Positions 52,867 to 63,632 of a stretch of 64,000 bases of DNA are shown here, one piece after another. The notes below the pieces were generated by a model, which was not told the DNA's origin, did not search any database, and saw only the letters and a program-made list of their open reading frames with translations. The stretch comes from Psilocybe azurescens (taxonomy: Eukaryota; Basidiomycota; Agaricomycetes; Agaricales; Agrocybaceae): assembly GCA_023853785.1 (NCBI GenBank), contig JAJIRX010000859.1, forward strand, positions 62,001 to 126,000, given 5' to 3'. The translations under genes were made by a program, and so were the position numbers. Numbering within the stretch: the first letter of the stretch is position 1; every line of letters starts with the position of its first letter.

Positions 52867-53869
52867 ATGGGCAAGATTTTTGACAAAATTCCTCCCTTCG
52901 TCGCTTCCTGGATACAGAAGCAACATATATTTTTGTCGCCACTGCGGCTCTCTCTGAAACTGGCCATGTTAATCTTTCTCCCAAAGGACTCGCAAAGACT
53001 TTCCATATCAAAGATGAAAAAACAGTTTGGTACGAAGACATGACTGGTAGTGGTATGTCGCTTCTTGACAATAATTCCATTCACCTCGTCTGATTTTTTT
53101 TCAAGGAGTCGAGACGATTGCCCATTTGAGAGAGAATGGAAGGATGACCATCATGTTCTGTGCGTTTGAAGGGCCTCCACAGATCGTCAGGCTTTCTGGA
53201 TACGGTAAGAGACCTTCAACATAGATGCGCGCCAACATGCTCAATCTTGAACACCACTGCAGGCAAAGTCTTTGAGTATGACACACCTGAATATAATGAA
53301 CTCCTACCTCTGAACAAAAGGCAACCGGGATCCCGCTCTGTGATCTTGTTACAAATACACAGAGTAGAAACAGTGAGTCGGTTCTGCTACTCTTCGTAGA
53401 TTTTATCGTACTCATTCGTCCTTAGTCTTGTGGGTTTTCTATTCCATTTTACACCTTCAAAGCCGAACGCATGCGACTCCATCAATATCTTGCACGTGCA
53501 GAACGAGAAGATCTCAAAACAGCGACTTGTAAATTAGATTCAGAGGAGGGCGCAACATTTGATTCCCAAATTTCAGAGAAAGGGGTCAGACATTACTGGG
53601 CGGTGCTAAACAAAACAAGTATCGACGGCTTGCCCGGAATACAGGGTGCACACAAATCGAAGACTCTATTCGACCGGGATATTGCAAATAAGGAATGGAA
53701 ACAGGAGATGCCTCTCGTCGACACGCAACAATCCAAGGCGGCGGCGGTGTCCGCAATAACGAGCTGGGTCGACTCAAAAGTTTTGGTGTGGTTTTTGTTG
53801 GGTGTTCTGACTACTAGCCTATGGAGTAACCTTACCGGCATCGTTGTCCCGAAAATTAAGGCATGGTAG
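52867..53869 (+). CDS. PNPOx-like flavin split-barrel protein with C-terminal membrane segment, copy 1
   Basis: The start is ATG at 52867 (MGKIFDKIPPFVASWIQKQH). The exon reads on through SETGHVNLSPKG and VWYEDMTGSG, the pattern of pyridoxamine 5'-phosphate oxidase-like FMN-binding split barrels. Introns separate VETIAHLRENGRMTIMFCAF, EGPPQIVRLSGYGK, FEYDTPEYNELLPLNKRQPG and SVILLQIHRVET. The last exon ends in a hydrophobic stretch near the C-terminus (VLVWFLLGVLTTSLWSNLTG) that suggests a tail anchor, stop at 53867-53869. The T5 run at 52930-52934 is one base short for HIFFVATAALSETGH. Copy 2 lies 444 bases downstream in the same orientation and is closely related. The substrate is unknown; some relatives in this superfamily bind heme or F420 instead. 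Confidence 0.82.
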
Positions 53870-54313
53870 AAGTCCGAAGTTCAATAAATTCATTGGAAGA
53901 AGGTTTCCCTGCTTTGCTGATAAGATGCGCAGATTTCGTGTGAGTGGTCGTTAGTGCGCGTAAGGGACCTGTACGGAGTGTCGGGCCGAACATCCGAACA
54001 TTCAGGCTTCGGTGCACATCACGCGCTTATTCGTGCGTTCATCCTTACACTCTTTCAACTTGCGGCTCAGCTTCAACACTATGGCAAGAGTTCAGGGTAA
54101 AATTCCGCATTCTGTGAAGATTCCTCGTATTGCTGCGTCCATGAGCATGCTCTCAACCTCCGATTAACGGAGGATTCGCCTATACATGTAAATGGGCATG
54201 CGATTAAAATCACCCGCATATTTTTGCGCATGTCTGGAAACTGACTCAGCCCGGCCTTCATGCGCAAATAGCGCACCCTCTCTTGTATTCTACCTTCAAG
54301 GCCACACGACCAC
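53870..54313. other. Spacer between the two flavin-protein copies
   Basis: A 444-base spacer between tandem genes. It should contain the promoter of copy 2 and the 3' end of copy 1. No other element recognised. Confidence 0.45.
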
Positions 54314-55322
54314 TATGGGCAAGACTTTCAACGAGATTCCTCCTTTCGTCGCTTCATGGATACAGAATCAGCACATGTTCTGGGTCGCTACGGCTCCTCT
54401 CTCCGAGACCGGCCATGTTAATCTCTCCCCTAAAGGATTTGCAGGCACTTTTCATATCGTAGATGAGAAAAAAGTATGGTATGAAGATATGACTGGAAGT
54501 GGTACGTCGCCGTGTTTTAAATGTCTCCGTGTTTACATCGCCTGATTTTTGTTGTTCAATCTTAGGAATTGAAACGATTGCTCATTTGAGAGAAAATGGA
54601 AGAATGACCATTATGTTCTGTGCTTTTGAAGGGCCGCCTCAAATTGTTAGGCTTTTTGGCTACGGTAAGACCTGCAAGATCTATCTGCCACCTGACATGG
54701 TTTTGAACGTTATCACAGGCAAAGTCTATGAGTTTGACACACCTGAGTATAACGAACTCATACCTTTGGATAAACGGCAGCCAGGATCGCGTTCGGTTAT
54801 CATGCTGCATATACATAGAGTGGGAACTGTGAGTGGATATGACGGCGTTGAGCTTACCTAGCTGACTGTTTATTAGTCTTGTGGCTATTCTATTCCCTTT
54901 TACACCTTCAACACCGACCGCATGAGGCTCCATCAATTTTTGCCGGTAAAGAGCTTGCAGATATCGAAGAGGAAGCTAGCGCCGCAGACAATGGAGCAAA
55001 ACGAAAGGATGACACAAGAAAGCAGCATCCAGTCTCGGACAAGGGACTCAAGACTTATTGGCTCGTGAGAAACAAAGAGAGCACTGACGGCCTGCCTGGT
55101 ATACAAACCGCATATAAATCGAACACCCTGTTCGATCGCAGTATTGCATCCAAAGAGTGGAAACAGGAGAAGCCCCCCACCGGCGTGTTGCAAGCCAAGG
55201 CGACACCTGACATAGCGAAGTGGATAGACTCAAAGGTCTTGGTGGGCTTTGTGGTGGGCGTCGGTGTGACTGGACTGTTGAGCAATCTAACCAGCGTTGT
55301 TGAAAAGCTAAAGGCCTGGTAG
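54314..55322 (+). CDS. PNPOx-like flavin split-barrel protein with C-terminal membrane segment, copy 2
   Basis: Tandem paralogue of copy 1, from ATG at 54314 (MGKTFNEIPPFVASWIQNQH). The barrel segments are intact in the first exon (MFWVATAPLSETGHVNLSPK). Later exons follow with IETIAHLRENGRMTIMFCAF, GKVYEFDTPEYNELIPLDKR, and SCGYSIPFYTFNTDRMRLHQ. The T5 run at 54937-54941 is one base short: with six the reading continues FFAGKELADIEEEASAADNG, as in copy 1. The C-terminus again carries a membrane-like segment (VLVGFVVGVGVTGLLSNLTS) and ends VVEKLKAW at 55322. The same break class in both copies argues for a shared sequence error mode rather than decay. Confidence 0.82.
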
Positions 55323-56014
55323 AAGTTCGCGTTTCAAAAGGTGCATCATATACTTGCAACTGTACTTGGTCACGATTAGTTAGCTGACCCTACTTCTAGT
55401 TTCTTTAATTTAGCATTCGTTGCTCAAAACCATGTAAAAACTGTATTGGCTCTGAATATTACAAGCAACATGCTCTCCAGGCATATGACCAGCGAGAGCA
55501 ATGTTCTTTTATTAGTCGCACGCGCAGCTGAGCATATATCTGGTCTCTTATTCTCTCCGGTGCGCATATACTAAGGACTTCGAAGAATTCACCACTCGCA
55601 TATCTCTCGAAGCCGGTTACAATATGTATACATAGCTCTGCCGCAAAGTTAACATCAAAATCCGCATGTTTTCTCCTCATATACAGCGATTACGGATACA
55701 CTCATGCATACTTCCGATAAGCATCTTAGGACTCTATGACCGTTAACGGCAGAGAGCACCACCATTTTTCTCATGCGGCACTGTCGAATGGCCCAGAAAA
55801 TATAAATAGCACGTCGAATATTCAAAAATAATCGCATAAAGGATGGGCCAAGGAGCATCTTTCTTATCGCGGCCATGCGGTTTGCGCGTCGCGGGACGGT
55901 CGTTTCTCCTCTTGTGCGTATATATTGTGGACGACCTGAAGATGTGGAGCTTTGCCCGCATATCGAGACATTTTCTACCGTTTACATCTCGCTGAGCTTG
56001 TCAGGCGTTTATCC
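55323..56014. other. Intergenic before the carboxypeptidase
   Basis: About 690 bases, no gene. The right end, up to the ATG at 56015, is the carboxypeptidase promoter and leader. Plus- and minus-strand frames here (60-86 codons) have no domain. Confidence 0.4.
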
Positions 56015-58199
56015 ATGGGTCGATTCGGGATCATGTGCATCCGGCTTCTTGGTGCTCTAGTCGCTCTGGCTTCTCTGGCGCAGGCAATTCCAGTCGTGGA
56101 TGTAGTACAGACACCCACATTCACCCGATTCACCTCAAGCGACAATCCAGATCTATCGCTGCGATTTATCTCCGACTCTGGCGTCTGCGAAACAACTCCT
56201 GGTGTGCACCAGATGTCAGGCTATATCGATGTAGGAACGAATATGTCAATGGTACAGAATATTACTTTGCCGTGTGTGCACCTGGCCGGACTTTATTGAT
56301 TTCTTTTGTCCTAATAGTGGTTTTGGTTCTTTGAATCTCGAAAACACCCTGAGACTGCTCCATTCACTCTTTGGTAGGCAAATTACGCGTATATGTAAGA
56401 TTAAAGGCTGACCGCATATCCCTAGGCTTAACGGCGGACCTGGGTGTTCCTCTATGATTGGTCTTTTCCAAGAGAACGGACCATGCCATGTCAATCCTGA
56501 CGGCGCAACGACGGTGCTGAATCCTTTCAGGTATTTATTGAAGCATTTACAATGTCTCGCGTCTCATTCATGCATTTTTGAAATCAGCTGGAACAATATT
56601 AGCAACAGTGCGTTTGCCATTACCTCAAATTGAATCATTAAATTCCGCGCTCATCCTCGATGGCAGTGATCTACATCGACCAACCTATTGGCACAGGGTT
56701 CTCTTTCGGTAACGATACCGTCAATGGCACAATTGCAGCATCACCCTTCGTGTGGCAAGCATTCCAAGTCCTCTTTGAAAGCAAAGAATTTGCGAAATAC
56801 AAATCAAGAGAGTAGGTACCAAGTGTGAATGCGCATCTTTCTACTACTTTATAAATCAATTGGCTGTGACCTAGGTTCATTTTAGCGACAGAGAGCTACG
56901 GAGGTCATTATGGCCCTGCCATGGTCACCTTCTTCGATCAGCAGAATGCTCTCATCAATAAAGGTAAACTGAAAGGAGAGTTGGTGACGGTCAGTGCGCT
57001 CATGATCAACAAGTACATTCTGGTCTATCCTCAAGTATTTATACACATTGAAACTATAATTTAGCGGATGGTACGACCCCCTCATTCAAAATCAGGCCTA
57101 TGTCGATTTCGCAATCAACGCTCCTGGATACGGACAGCTCCAGTCCGACGATGTTCTCGCCAAACTTAATCAGTCATTCTTTGAACCAGGAGGATGCAAG
57201 GAACAAGAGGAAGCTTGCTTCGCCGCAGGCACAGGTCCAGACTCAGACGCTATATGCAAAAAGCTGACAACTTTTGTGTGCGTTCTTTTCTACGTTCGGC
57301 CAGTCCTCGGCGGTTAGTTCATTTAACTATTCGTGCAGGTTCAGAACGTCTTTGTTCCGGCCGTAGGAGATCGAGATTCTGATGATCTTCGCCAAAATGC
57401 GTCGTCGACAAACCCTTTCCCTCCAGAATTTTACGTGAATTTCTTACGCTCTGCTACAGTGAAGACACAAATCGGCGCGGAAAGCAATTACCGAGAATGT
57501 GCCGATCCACCATTCAATTTATTCGCTACGACCGGAGACGTGGGGACTTTATCTTGAAAGAAGGACAAACTAGATGCTAACTAGGTGACATGCAGGACGC
57601 CAGAACATTACTCCCACAGTTGGCAGCTTTGGCCAACTCCAAGTTGAAGATCCTCCTATGGGTGTGTGGATTGCTTCTTTTGGTGCTTATGCGAGATTAG
57701 CTAAATGCAACGTTGCAACTTTATCCAGGCAGGCGATGCTGACATCAAGTTAGCAATTTCTCTGATATGCACTAATAATATTATTCTAATCGCACCAAAA
57801 AGTTGCAACTGGCTAGGCGGTCATGCATCTGCCCTCGCCATGGATTGGTATGGCGCAAAGCGCCTCGCAAAAACTCCATTTACCAACATGACGATCAACG
57901 GAGTCCCTGTTGCCGCCATTCAGAACGTGGATAACTTCTCTTTCGCGTGAGTTATTAAATCAATCGTGTTCAGTCACCTTCGTTCCTCTTTCGCTTCCCT
58001 GATGCATATTCTCTTTTCTGTTAGCCGAGTCTTTCTAGCTGGTCATGAAGTCGTTCGTCCTGTTTCCTGAAGGAGAGCGTCCCCTTCTAACGCTTGCTTT
58101 ATTTTACCAAAATCACAGCCGGCGTTCCAACCGCAAGCCGCCTTCGAAATCTTCAAACAGGTCATCAATAAAAAGCAACTACACTCGGTCACAGTCTGA
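56015..58199 (+). CDS. Secreted serine carboxypeptidase (S10 family)
   Basis: A secreted or vacuolar acid exopeptidase of the S10 family. The start at 56015 ([20 protein letters not shown]) is followed by a signal peptide. Next comes [20 protein letters not shown] and then, after introns, [19 protein letters not shown] and [18 protein letters not shown] (oxyanion hole). The catalytic Ser is in [11 protein letters not shown]. The catalytic Asp lies in WAGDADINCNWLGG, split by an intron at the DI/NC step. The catalytic His is in [15 protein letters not shown] second copy of the 3' half occurs downstream (58965-59466 and 62268-62878). Short introns interrupt most exons. The stop is the TGA at 58197-58199. 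All three catalytic residues are visible, so this copy could be active, although some splice borders are only inferred. Confidence 0.88.
57062..57560 (+). repeat. Carboxypeptidase internal segment, unit A copy 1
   Basis: This segment (GGATGGTACGACCCCCTCAT onwards) recurs at 58965-59466 with a few percent differences. It includes the [24 protein letters not shown] exon and the [20 protein letters not shown] exon. It is part of the duplicated carboxypeptidase. Confidence 0.88.
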
Positions 58200-58955
58200 G
58201 AAACGAATATATACAACGGTTTCAGGTAGCACATGAGGAAGCGTTGGTGAATTGAAATGAAGCGGAAATTATACGATCGTAAATTTACAACCATAGTACT
58301 GTAAACGATAATAAATTCTACATGCTCATCTTCCACGATATGTCCATTATCCAGTAAATTGGAACTCCGCGATTTCGTCTGATGACGACATACAGTAACA
58401 TAGTACAAACCTGTATTTCAACCCACTTTCAACTGCCCTGTAGTCTTTTCAATCGGGCTTCAGCTGCTCTAGCTCGCTGCTCCCTTTCCACTTTTGCTCT
58501 CATTTCAGGTGTAAGCCCTGCGATCCCTTCAGCAGCGCTTGATCCACCTCCGAGTCGCCTTGATGTCGAGTTTGATGACGGATTCACTGGAGGTTTGCTT
58601 TCCACGGGAGGTGTCTTGGGCCTGTCTTTCTCCTTCTCCTTGTCCTTTGCCTCGCGCTCCTTGACTCGATCTTTTAACCCTTTCCGACGAACCTTTTTCT
58701 TCTCGTCACGCTCCTCTTCCATTTCCTGACTGAGGGCGCTCGGGACCCGAGCTACGCCAGTCCCACCAATCCGGATGAGCGGCGGAGCGTCTGAAGACAT
58801 TACGAATCGGTTTTGTCCGACTAAGATCGTAGGCTGTTCTGCGCGAGCCTGCGGGCACTTTTCGTGGTCCATCCGAGTCGGATTTGTTCCATTCTTCTTC
58901 GACGTCCTGCACGTCGCCCGCTTTTGGAGATGGGACTGGAATTGCACACACTAAA
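57595..58955 (+). repeat. Carboxypeptidase 3' plus VMS1 3' block, unit B copy 1
   Basis: A 1.36-kb block, running from the codons around [19 protein letters not shown] through the 3' end of the carboxypeptidase and into the minus-strand VMS1 tail. It is repeated at 62268-63632 with mostly single-base differences. Confidence 0.88.
58429..58955 (-). pseudogene. Truncated duplicate of the VMS1 C-terminal region
   Basis: This matches 63109-63632 in the same orientation but ends abruptly at about 58955, where it is joined to carboxypeptidase sequence. Near the left it still codes for GLKDRVKEREAKDKEKEKD and REQRARAAEARLKRLQGS, including the Cdc48-binding motif pattern R-x5-AA-x2-R. The WWDW segment contains small deletions that shift frame (PDWWDWRSSGPERPQSGNGR in one frame, ARVPSALSQEMEEERDEKKK in another). 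It has no upstream exons. It is almost certainly a non-functional copy made by the segmental duplication. Confidence 0.85.
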
Positions 58956-58964
58956 ACTACAATG

Positions 58965-59466
58965 TAGCAGATGGTACGACCCCCTCATTCAAAATAGCCT
59001 ATGTCGATTTCGCAATCAACGCTCCTGGATACAGACAGCTCCAATCTGACGATGTTCTCGCCAGACTTAATCAGTCATTCTTTGAACCAGGAGGATGCAA
59101 GGAACAAGAGGAAGCTTGCTTTGCCGCAGGCACAGGTCCAGATTCAGACGCTATATGCAAAAAAGCCGACAATTTTTACGTACGTTCTTTTTCTACGTTC
59201 GGCCAATCATCAGCGGTGTAATTCGTTTAACTACTTGTACAGGTTCAGAACGTCTTTGATCCAGCTGTAGGAGATCGGGATTCTGATGATCTTCGCCACA
59301 ATACGTCGTCGACAAACCATTTCCCTCCAGAATTTTACGTGAATTTCTTGCGCTCTGCTACAGTGAAGACACAAATCGGCGCGGAAAGCAATTACCGAGA
59401 GTACGTCAATCCACCATTTAATTTATTCGCTACGACCGGAGACATGGGGACTTTATATTGAAAGAA
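58965..59466 (+). pseudogene. Carboxypeptidase second copy, 5' piece (unit A copy 2)
   Basis: A copy of 57062-57560, beginning just after the VMS1 breakpoint. It retains [14 protein letters not shown] coding ([40 protein letters not shown]) but carries changes such as VFDPAVG for VFVPAVG and one or more deletions (KIAYVDF instead of NQAYVDF). There is no upstream start. It stops at about 59466, where the 2.8-kb insertion begins. The missing 3' part is at 62268-62878. Confidence 0.85.
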
Positions 59467-60414
59467 GAATAAACCCCTCTCTCCCTCTCTCTTACTTCCA
59501 CGAACATGGCATTCCTCAAAGTTTTGCGTCTGGTGATTTTTGGTGCGCCCATCCTCAGCTTTCACCACGATGTACGACTTTCAACCAATGCCCATGGCTT
59601 GACTTGATACATGAAGGTAGTGTGACGTTGTTAAGCCTAGTAATCCTCGGGTCATCCTCTTTTCTAAATGAAAAGTCATCACCTATGTTTCACTGTACGT
59701 CCCGAGTTCGCGAAAATTATGTTAATATAACGTTGATACCTCTGGTCACCATGTTCACATTTCCATTTGCGATGAGTCTCATAATAGTCATCGAACGGCA
59801 CACAACAAGCGCGACCTCCCAACCGTGACATTCGAGCTTCCCCTCCTCACACTCTTTCCCCTCTGGTTTATCTGCGCGCATACAGGCATATTCGAGTTCT
59901 TTGGAACCTTCCGACAATGCAATCGCGGACAGGGTGTGGGCGTTATGTCAGCTGGATTGGATGTACCGTCCCCCTGCAAGATTGTAGCGGTGGTACATGG
60001 ATCTGAATGGTTGATCTATTTCGGATGTAAAATTTTTATTCCCTTCAATCTGCCCAGTAATATATAACTAATAAACATCATGTCGTTGATAGTTTTGATT
60101 AATATATGTGCTTTCACCACTTTTTTTTGCTTCTAGCATTATTGCACCATGGAAAGAACATATTTATCCTGCATTTGTCGGATATGACAATCGCAGGACT
60201 GCCGCACACTGAATATGGTACCAACAACCAGAAGATAATCCATTGAGATTCAGAACAATACCTCAATAATATTATCCAGTGTATGAGTTTCTGCTGTAAT
60301 CACCACATTTTTCTTTAACGTTCTGTGTAATTTTGACCGAGACAAACAAACACTCATGACTGACATAACACCGTTACCATGTTTCTAAATTCTAATAAAG
60401 AGTAGCTATCCCTG

Positions 60415-61913
60415 TCAAGAACTCGTGACAAATGCCAGAATGGCGAGCATACCGTCTTTGTCTTGAGCAGACTTGACAGCTTGCTCTATAAAGTCTTTGA
60501 AGAGGGTCAGATTGCCAAGTTGATGTGCAACAAAGTTTCCCTTCTTGCGGATGGAAGACTCTCTCTCTGTAAGAAGTCTCATCGCATTAGCATTACTCAT
60601 TAGCATTTGCAGTGGTCCTGGAGAGTGTCCTTGTGAAGTCAGAAGATTGCGAGCAGTAATCAGGGCGGTCCTCATCACTCTGTCGCTGCCCCACATTTCC
60701 ATTCAGCCCTGCTCTCCATTTTGCTGATGGTGCCAAGGAATTATCTGGAGAAATGAGTCCAGCGAGTTGGGCTAATTTTGCCTGACCTTTATCAAGCAGG
60801 GCACGAAGTCGAATGCGTTGAAGGAATAGAGGGTCCTGTGTCAGTAACCTGTTAGCAATGGGAAAAACAAATAGTGCCGATGGAGATCTGCACCTGGACA
60901 CCAATCCACTCCTCTATGTCCTTCGTGTGTTCTTCCTGGTCCTCCTGCTCTGCTGCTACAGTCTGCTCGAGATTGGCCACTGTCTGATTGAGATTGGTCA
61001 CTGTCTGATTGAGATTGGTCACTGTCTGATTGAGACTGGCCACTGTCTGCTTGAGATCAGCCGTGTCTTTGCTCATCTGCTGAAATTGAACCAGTAGTTC
61101 CTATAAATTAAACTATCAGCGGTGGGTCAGCAGAACATTGGCTGCACAGGATAATACCGAATAATTCATGTCAGCCCCAGCAGGGGTCCCCAAGGAATTG
61201 CCTGAAGAATTGCCCAATGCTACCCTAAGATGATTAGCTTCTGCCTTTGTTCAAATAGAACTAATGACTTACTTGATATCGGCAAGTCTCTGGCAGTCGC
61301 TTTACCCTTCTTCTTCTTTGGGCGCTTTCCCTTTGAGTTCTCGTCTGAAAATAACCGGGGACACACAACACAGTCATTAGTTAATTGTATCCAGAGTAAA
61401 AGGCATGGGACACACCTGGTTCTTGAAGTAACTCCAAGGTTGCATTACGGCTTGTCAACTCAGCTACGGTTCTCTCCAGCTTGCCATTGGCATTGAGTTG
61501 CTCTTCGTAATTTAATTGCATTCGCATCAGAGGGTGCTTGGCAGTGATCTCAACCAAGGCAAACCCCTTCTCGCCTCCAAACATGGTGTTGAGGGGAGCG
61601 TTGGGTAGGACTGACATTCCTACCGATGTCATATCTAAAAATTGATGTCAGCATTTCTGTGTGACAGTGTGACAACTGACATGCCTTCTGCATTGGAAGG
61701 GTGTGCTGGATTGAAAGGTATGACACCAGTACATTCATTGCGAACAGCACCTTTCTCCAAATGGTATTGCTTTTCCAATTCGGCTCCATATTTATCCAAG
61801 AGATCGTTTGCAGTCATACTCTCCTCGACATCGCTCAGCACCACCTTCTGAAGAAGGGGGTGCATTTCGACTGTGATGTGACGTGGGCGTGAGTCTGATG
61901 ATTCCATGGCCAA
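60415..61913 (-). CDS. Unknown coiled-coil protein in the insertion, heptad repeats
   Basis: Multi-exon gene on the minus strand. The first exon from 61913 reads MAMESSDSRPRHITVEMHPL, LLQKVVLSDVEESMTANDLL and ECTGVIPFNPAHPSNAEG. Next exons read NTMFGGEKGFALVEITAKHP, EEQLNANGKLERTVAEL and the basic KGKRPKKKKGKATARD. A coiled coil of heptads follows (QTVASLN QTVTNLN QTVTNLN QTVANLE), encoded by a 21-bp tandem repeat at about 60958-61056. The C-terminal exons read DPLFLQRIRLRALLDKGQAK and GNFVAHQLGNLTLFKDFIEQ, ending at 60415. At least two frame steps, at 60680-60705 and at the first intron, are unresolved and may again be homopolymer errors. I recognise no family. Confidence 0.55.
60958..61056 (+). 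repeat. 21-bp tandem repeat coding coiled-coil heptads
   Basis: Nearly five copies of a 21-base unit (ACTGTCTGATTGAGATTGGT). Each unit gives one heptad (QTVTNLN-like) on the minus strand. Confidence 0.95.
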
Positions 61914-62267
61914 AGACGACGGAGCTGAGTAGGGTTATGGTCCTGTTTTTATTACTTTTCTGTGCTCTCCCTGCGTCTCGCACACATGATGTATCAGCTA
62001 TCGCCGACCTTCCTTATTTGGTAATTTCACGAATATCGTTCCGTTGCCCTAAGTGTGCGCTTGAGGACGTGCTTATGTGTGTCCTCAAGCAATCTAACCC
62101 GCTAACTCCAAAGAGTTGGGCCAGTTTGCTTTTCTTATTGATCAGATGACAAAACGACCGAGGTAATTGTTACTAACGATCGCCTCAATCACCTTGTCAC
62201 CCTCAAAGGCATATGTATCCTTTCTACAGATGAGGGGATTATTCTATATTGAGGGAGTGTTGCAGTG

Positions 62268-62878
62268 GGGAACATTACTTCCACGTTGGCAGCAGCTTTG
62301 GCCAACTCTAAGTTGAAGATTCTCCTACGGGTGTGGATTGTTTCTTTTTGGGCTTGTGCGAGATTATCTAAATACAACGTTGCAACTTTATCCAGGCAGG
62401 CGATGCTGACATCAAGTTAGCAATTTCTTGATACACACCAATAATATCATTACTAATCCCACCAAAAAGTTGCAACTGGCCAGGAGGCCATGCATCTGCC
62501 CTCGCCATGGATTGGTATGGCGCAAAGCGCCTCGCAAAAACTCCATTTACCAACATGACAATCAACGGAGCCCCTGTTGCCGCCATTCAGAACGTGGATA
62601 ACTTCTCTTTCGCGTGAGTTATTAAATCAATCGTGTTCAGTCACCTTCGTTCTTCTTTCGCTTCCCTGATGCATATTCTGTTTTCTGTTTTATGGACAAT
62701 AGCCGAGTCTTCCTAGCTGGTCATGAAGTCGTTCGTCCTGTTTCCTGAAGGAGAGCGTCCCCTTTCTAACGCTTGCTTTATTTTATCAAAATCACAGCCG
62801 GCGTTCCAGCCGCAAGCCGCCTTCGAAATCTTCAAGCAGATCATCAATAAAAAGCAACTACACTCGGTCACAGTCTGA
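62268..62878 (+). pseudogene. Carboxypeptidase second copy, 3' piece
   Basis: Copy of the 3' exons of 56015-58199. It retains the C-terminal exons, including [31 protein letters not shown] after the intron, and [12 protein letters not shown] with the stop at 62876-62878. It has no start or catalytic Ser exon of its own because of the insertion at 59467-62267, so it is unlikely to make an enzyme. Confidence 0.85.
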
Positions 62879-63632
62879 GAAACGAATATATACAACGGTT
62901 TCACATAGTACATGAGAAAGCGTTGGTGAATTGAAATGAAGCAGAAATTATATGATCGTAAATTTACAACCATACTACTGTAAACGATAACAAATTCTAC
63001 ATGCTCATCTTCCACGATATGTCCATCATCCAGTAAATTGGGAACTCCGCGATTTCGTCTGATGACGACATACAGTAACATAGTACAAACCTGTATTTCA
63101 ACCCACTTTCAACTGCCCTGTAGTCCTTTCAATCGGGCTTCAGCTGCTCTAGCTCGCCGCTCCCTTTCCACTTTTGCTCTCATTTCAGGCGTAAGCCCTG
63201 CGATCCCTTCAGCAGCACCTGATCCACCTCCAAGTCGCTGCGATGTCGAGTTTGATGACGGATTTGGTATAGGTTTGCTTTCCACGGGAGGTGTCTTGGG
63301 CCTGTCTTTCTCCTTCTCCTTCTCCTTGGCCTCACGCTCCTTGACTCGATCTTTCAACCCTTTCCGACGAACCTTTTTCTTCTCGTCACGCTCCTCTTCC
63401 ATTTCCTGACTGAGGGCGCTTGGGACCCGAGCTGCGCCAAACCAGTCCCACCAATCCGGGTGCGCGGCGGCACAGCGTCTGAAGACATCACGAATCGGTT
63501 TTGTCCGACTAAGATCGTAGGCTGTTCTGCGCGAGCCTGCGAGCACTTTTCGTGGTCCATCCGAGTCGGATTTATTCCCTTCTTCGTCGTCGTCCTGCAC
63601 GTCGCCCGCTTTCGGAGATGGGACTGGAATTG
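62268..63632 (+). repeat. Carboxypeptidase 3' plus VMS1 3' block, unit B copy 2
   Basis: Second copy of the block at 57595-58955. It continues without interruption into the remainder of VMS1, so this is the ancestral junction on the VMS1 side. Confidence 0.85.

Larger units (their letters stand above)
59467..62267. mobile_element. 2.8-kb insertion splitting the second carboxypeptidase copy
   Basis: Copy 1 reads straight from the FATTGDV region to [12 protein letters not shown]. In copy 2 the same two segments are 2.8 kb apart, at about 59466 and 62268. The inserted segment carries one long minus-strand gene (60415-61913). I see no obvious terminal inverted repeats and could not confirm a target-site duplication. 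The edges are CC-rich on the left (AATAAACCCCTCTCTCC) and GTTGCAGTGG on the right. It could be a mobile element carrying an unknown gene, or a rearrangement. Confidence 0.5.

Noticed and set aside
60958..61056. CRISPR-like direct repeats
   Set aside because: The 21-base units are head to tail without spacers and code for coiled-coil heptads in a eukaryotic gene.
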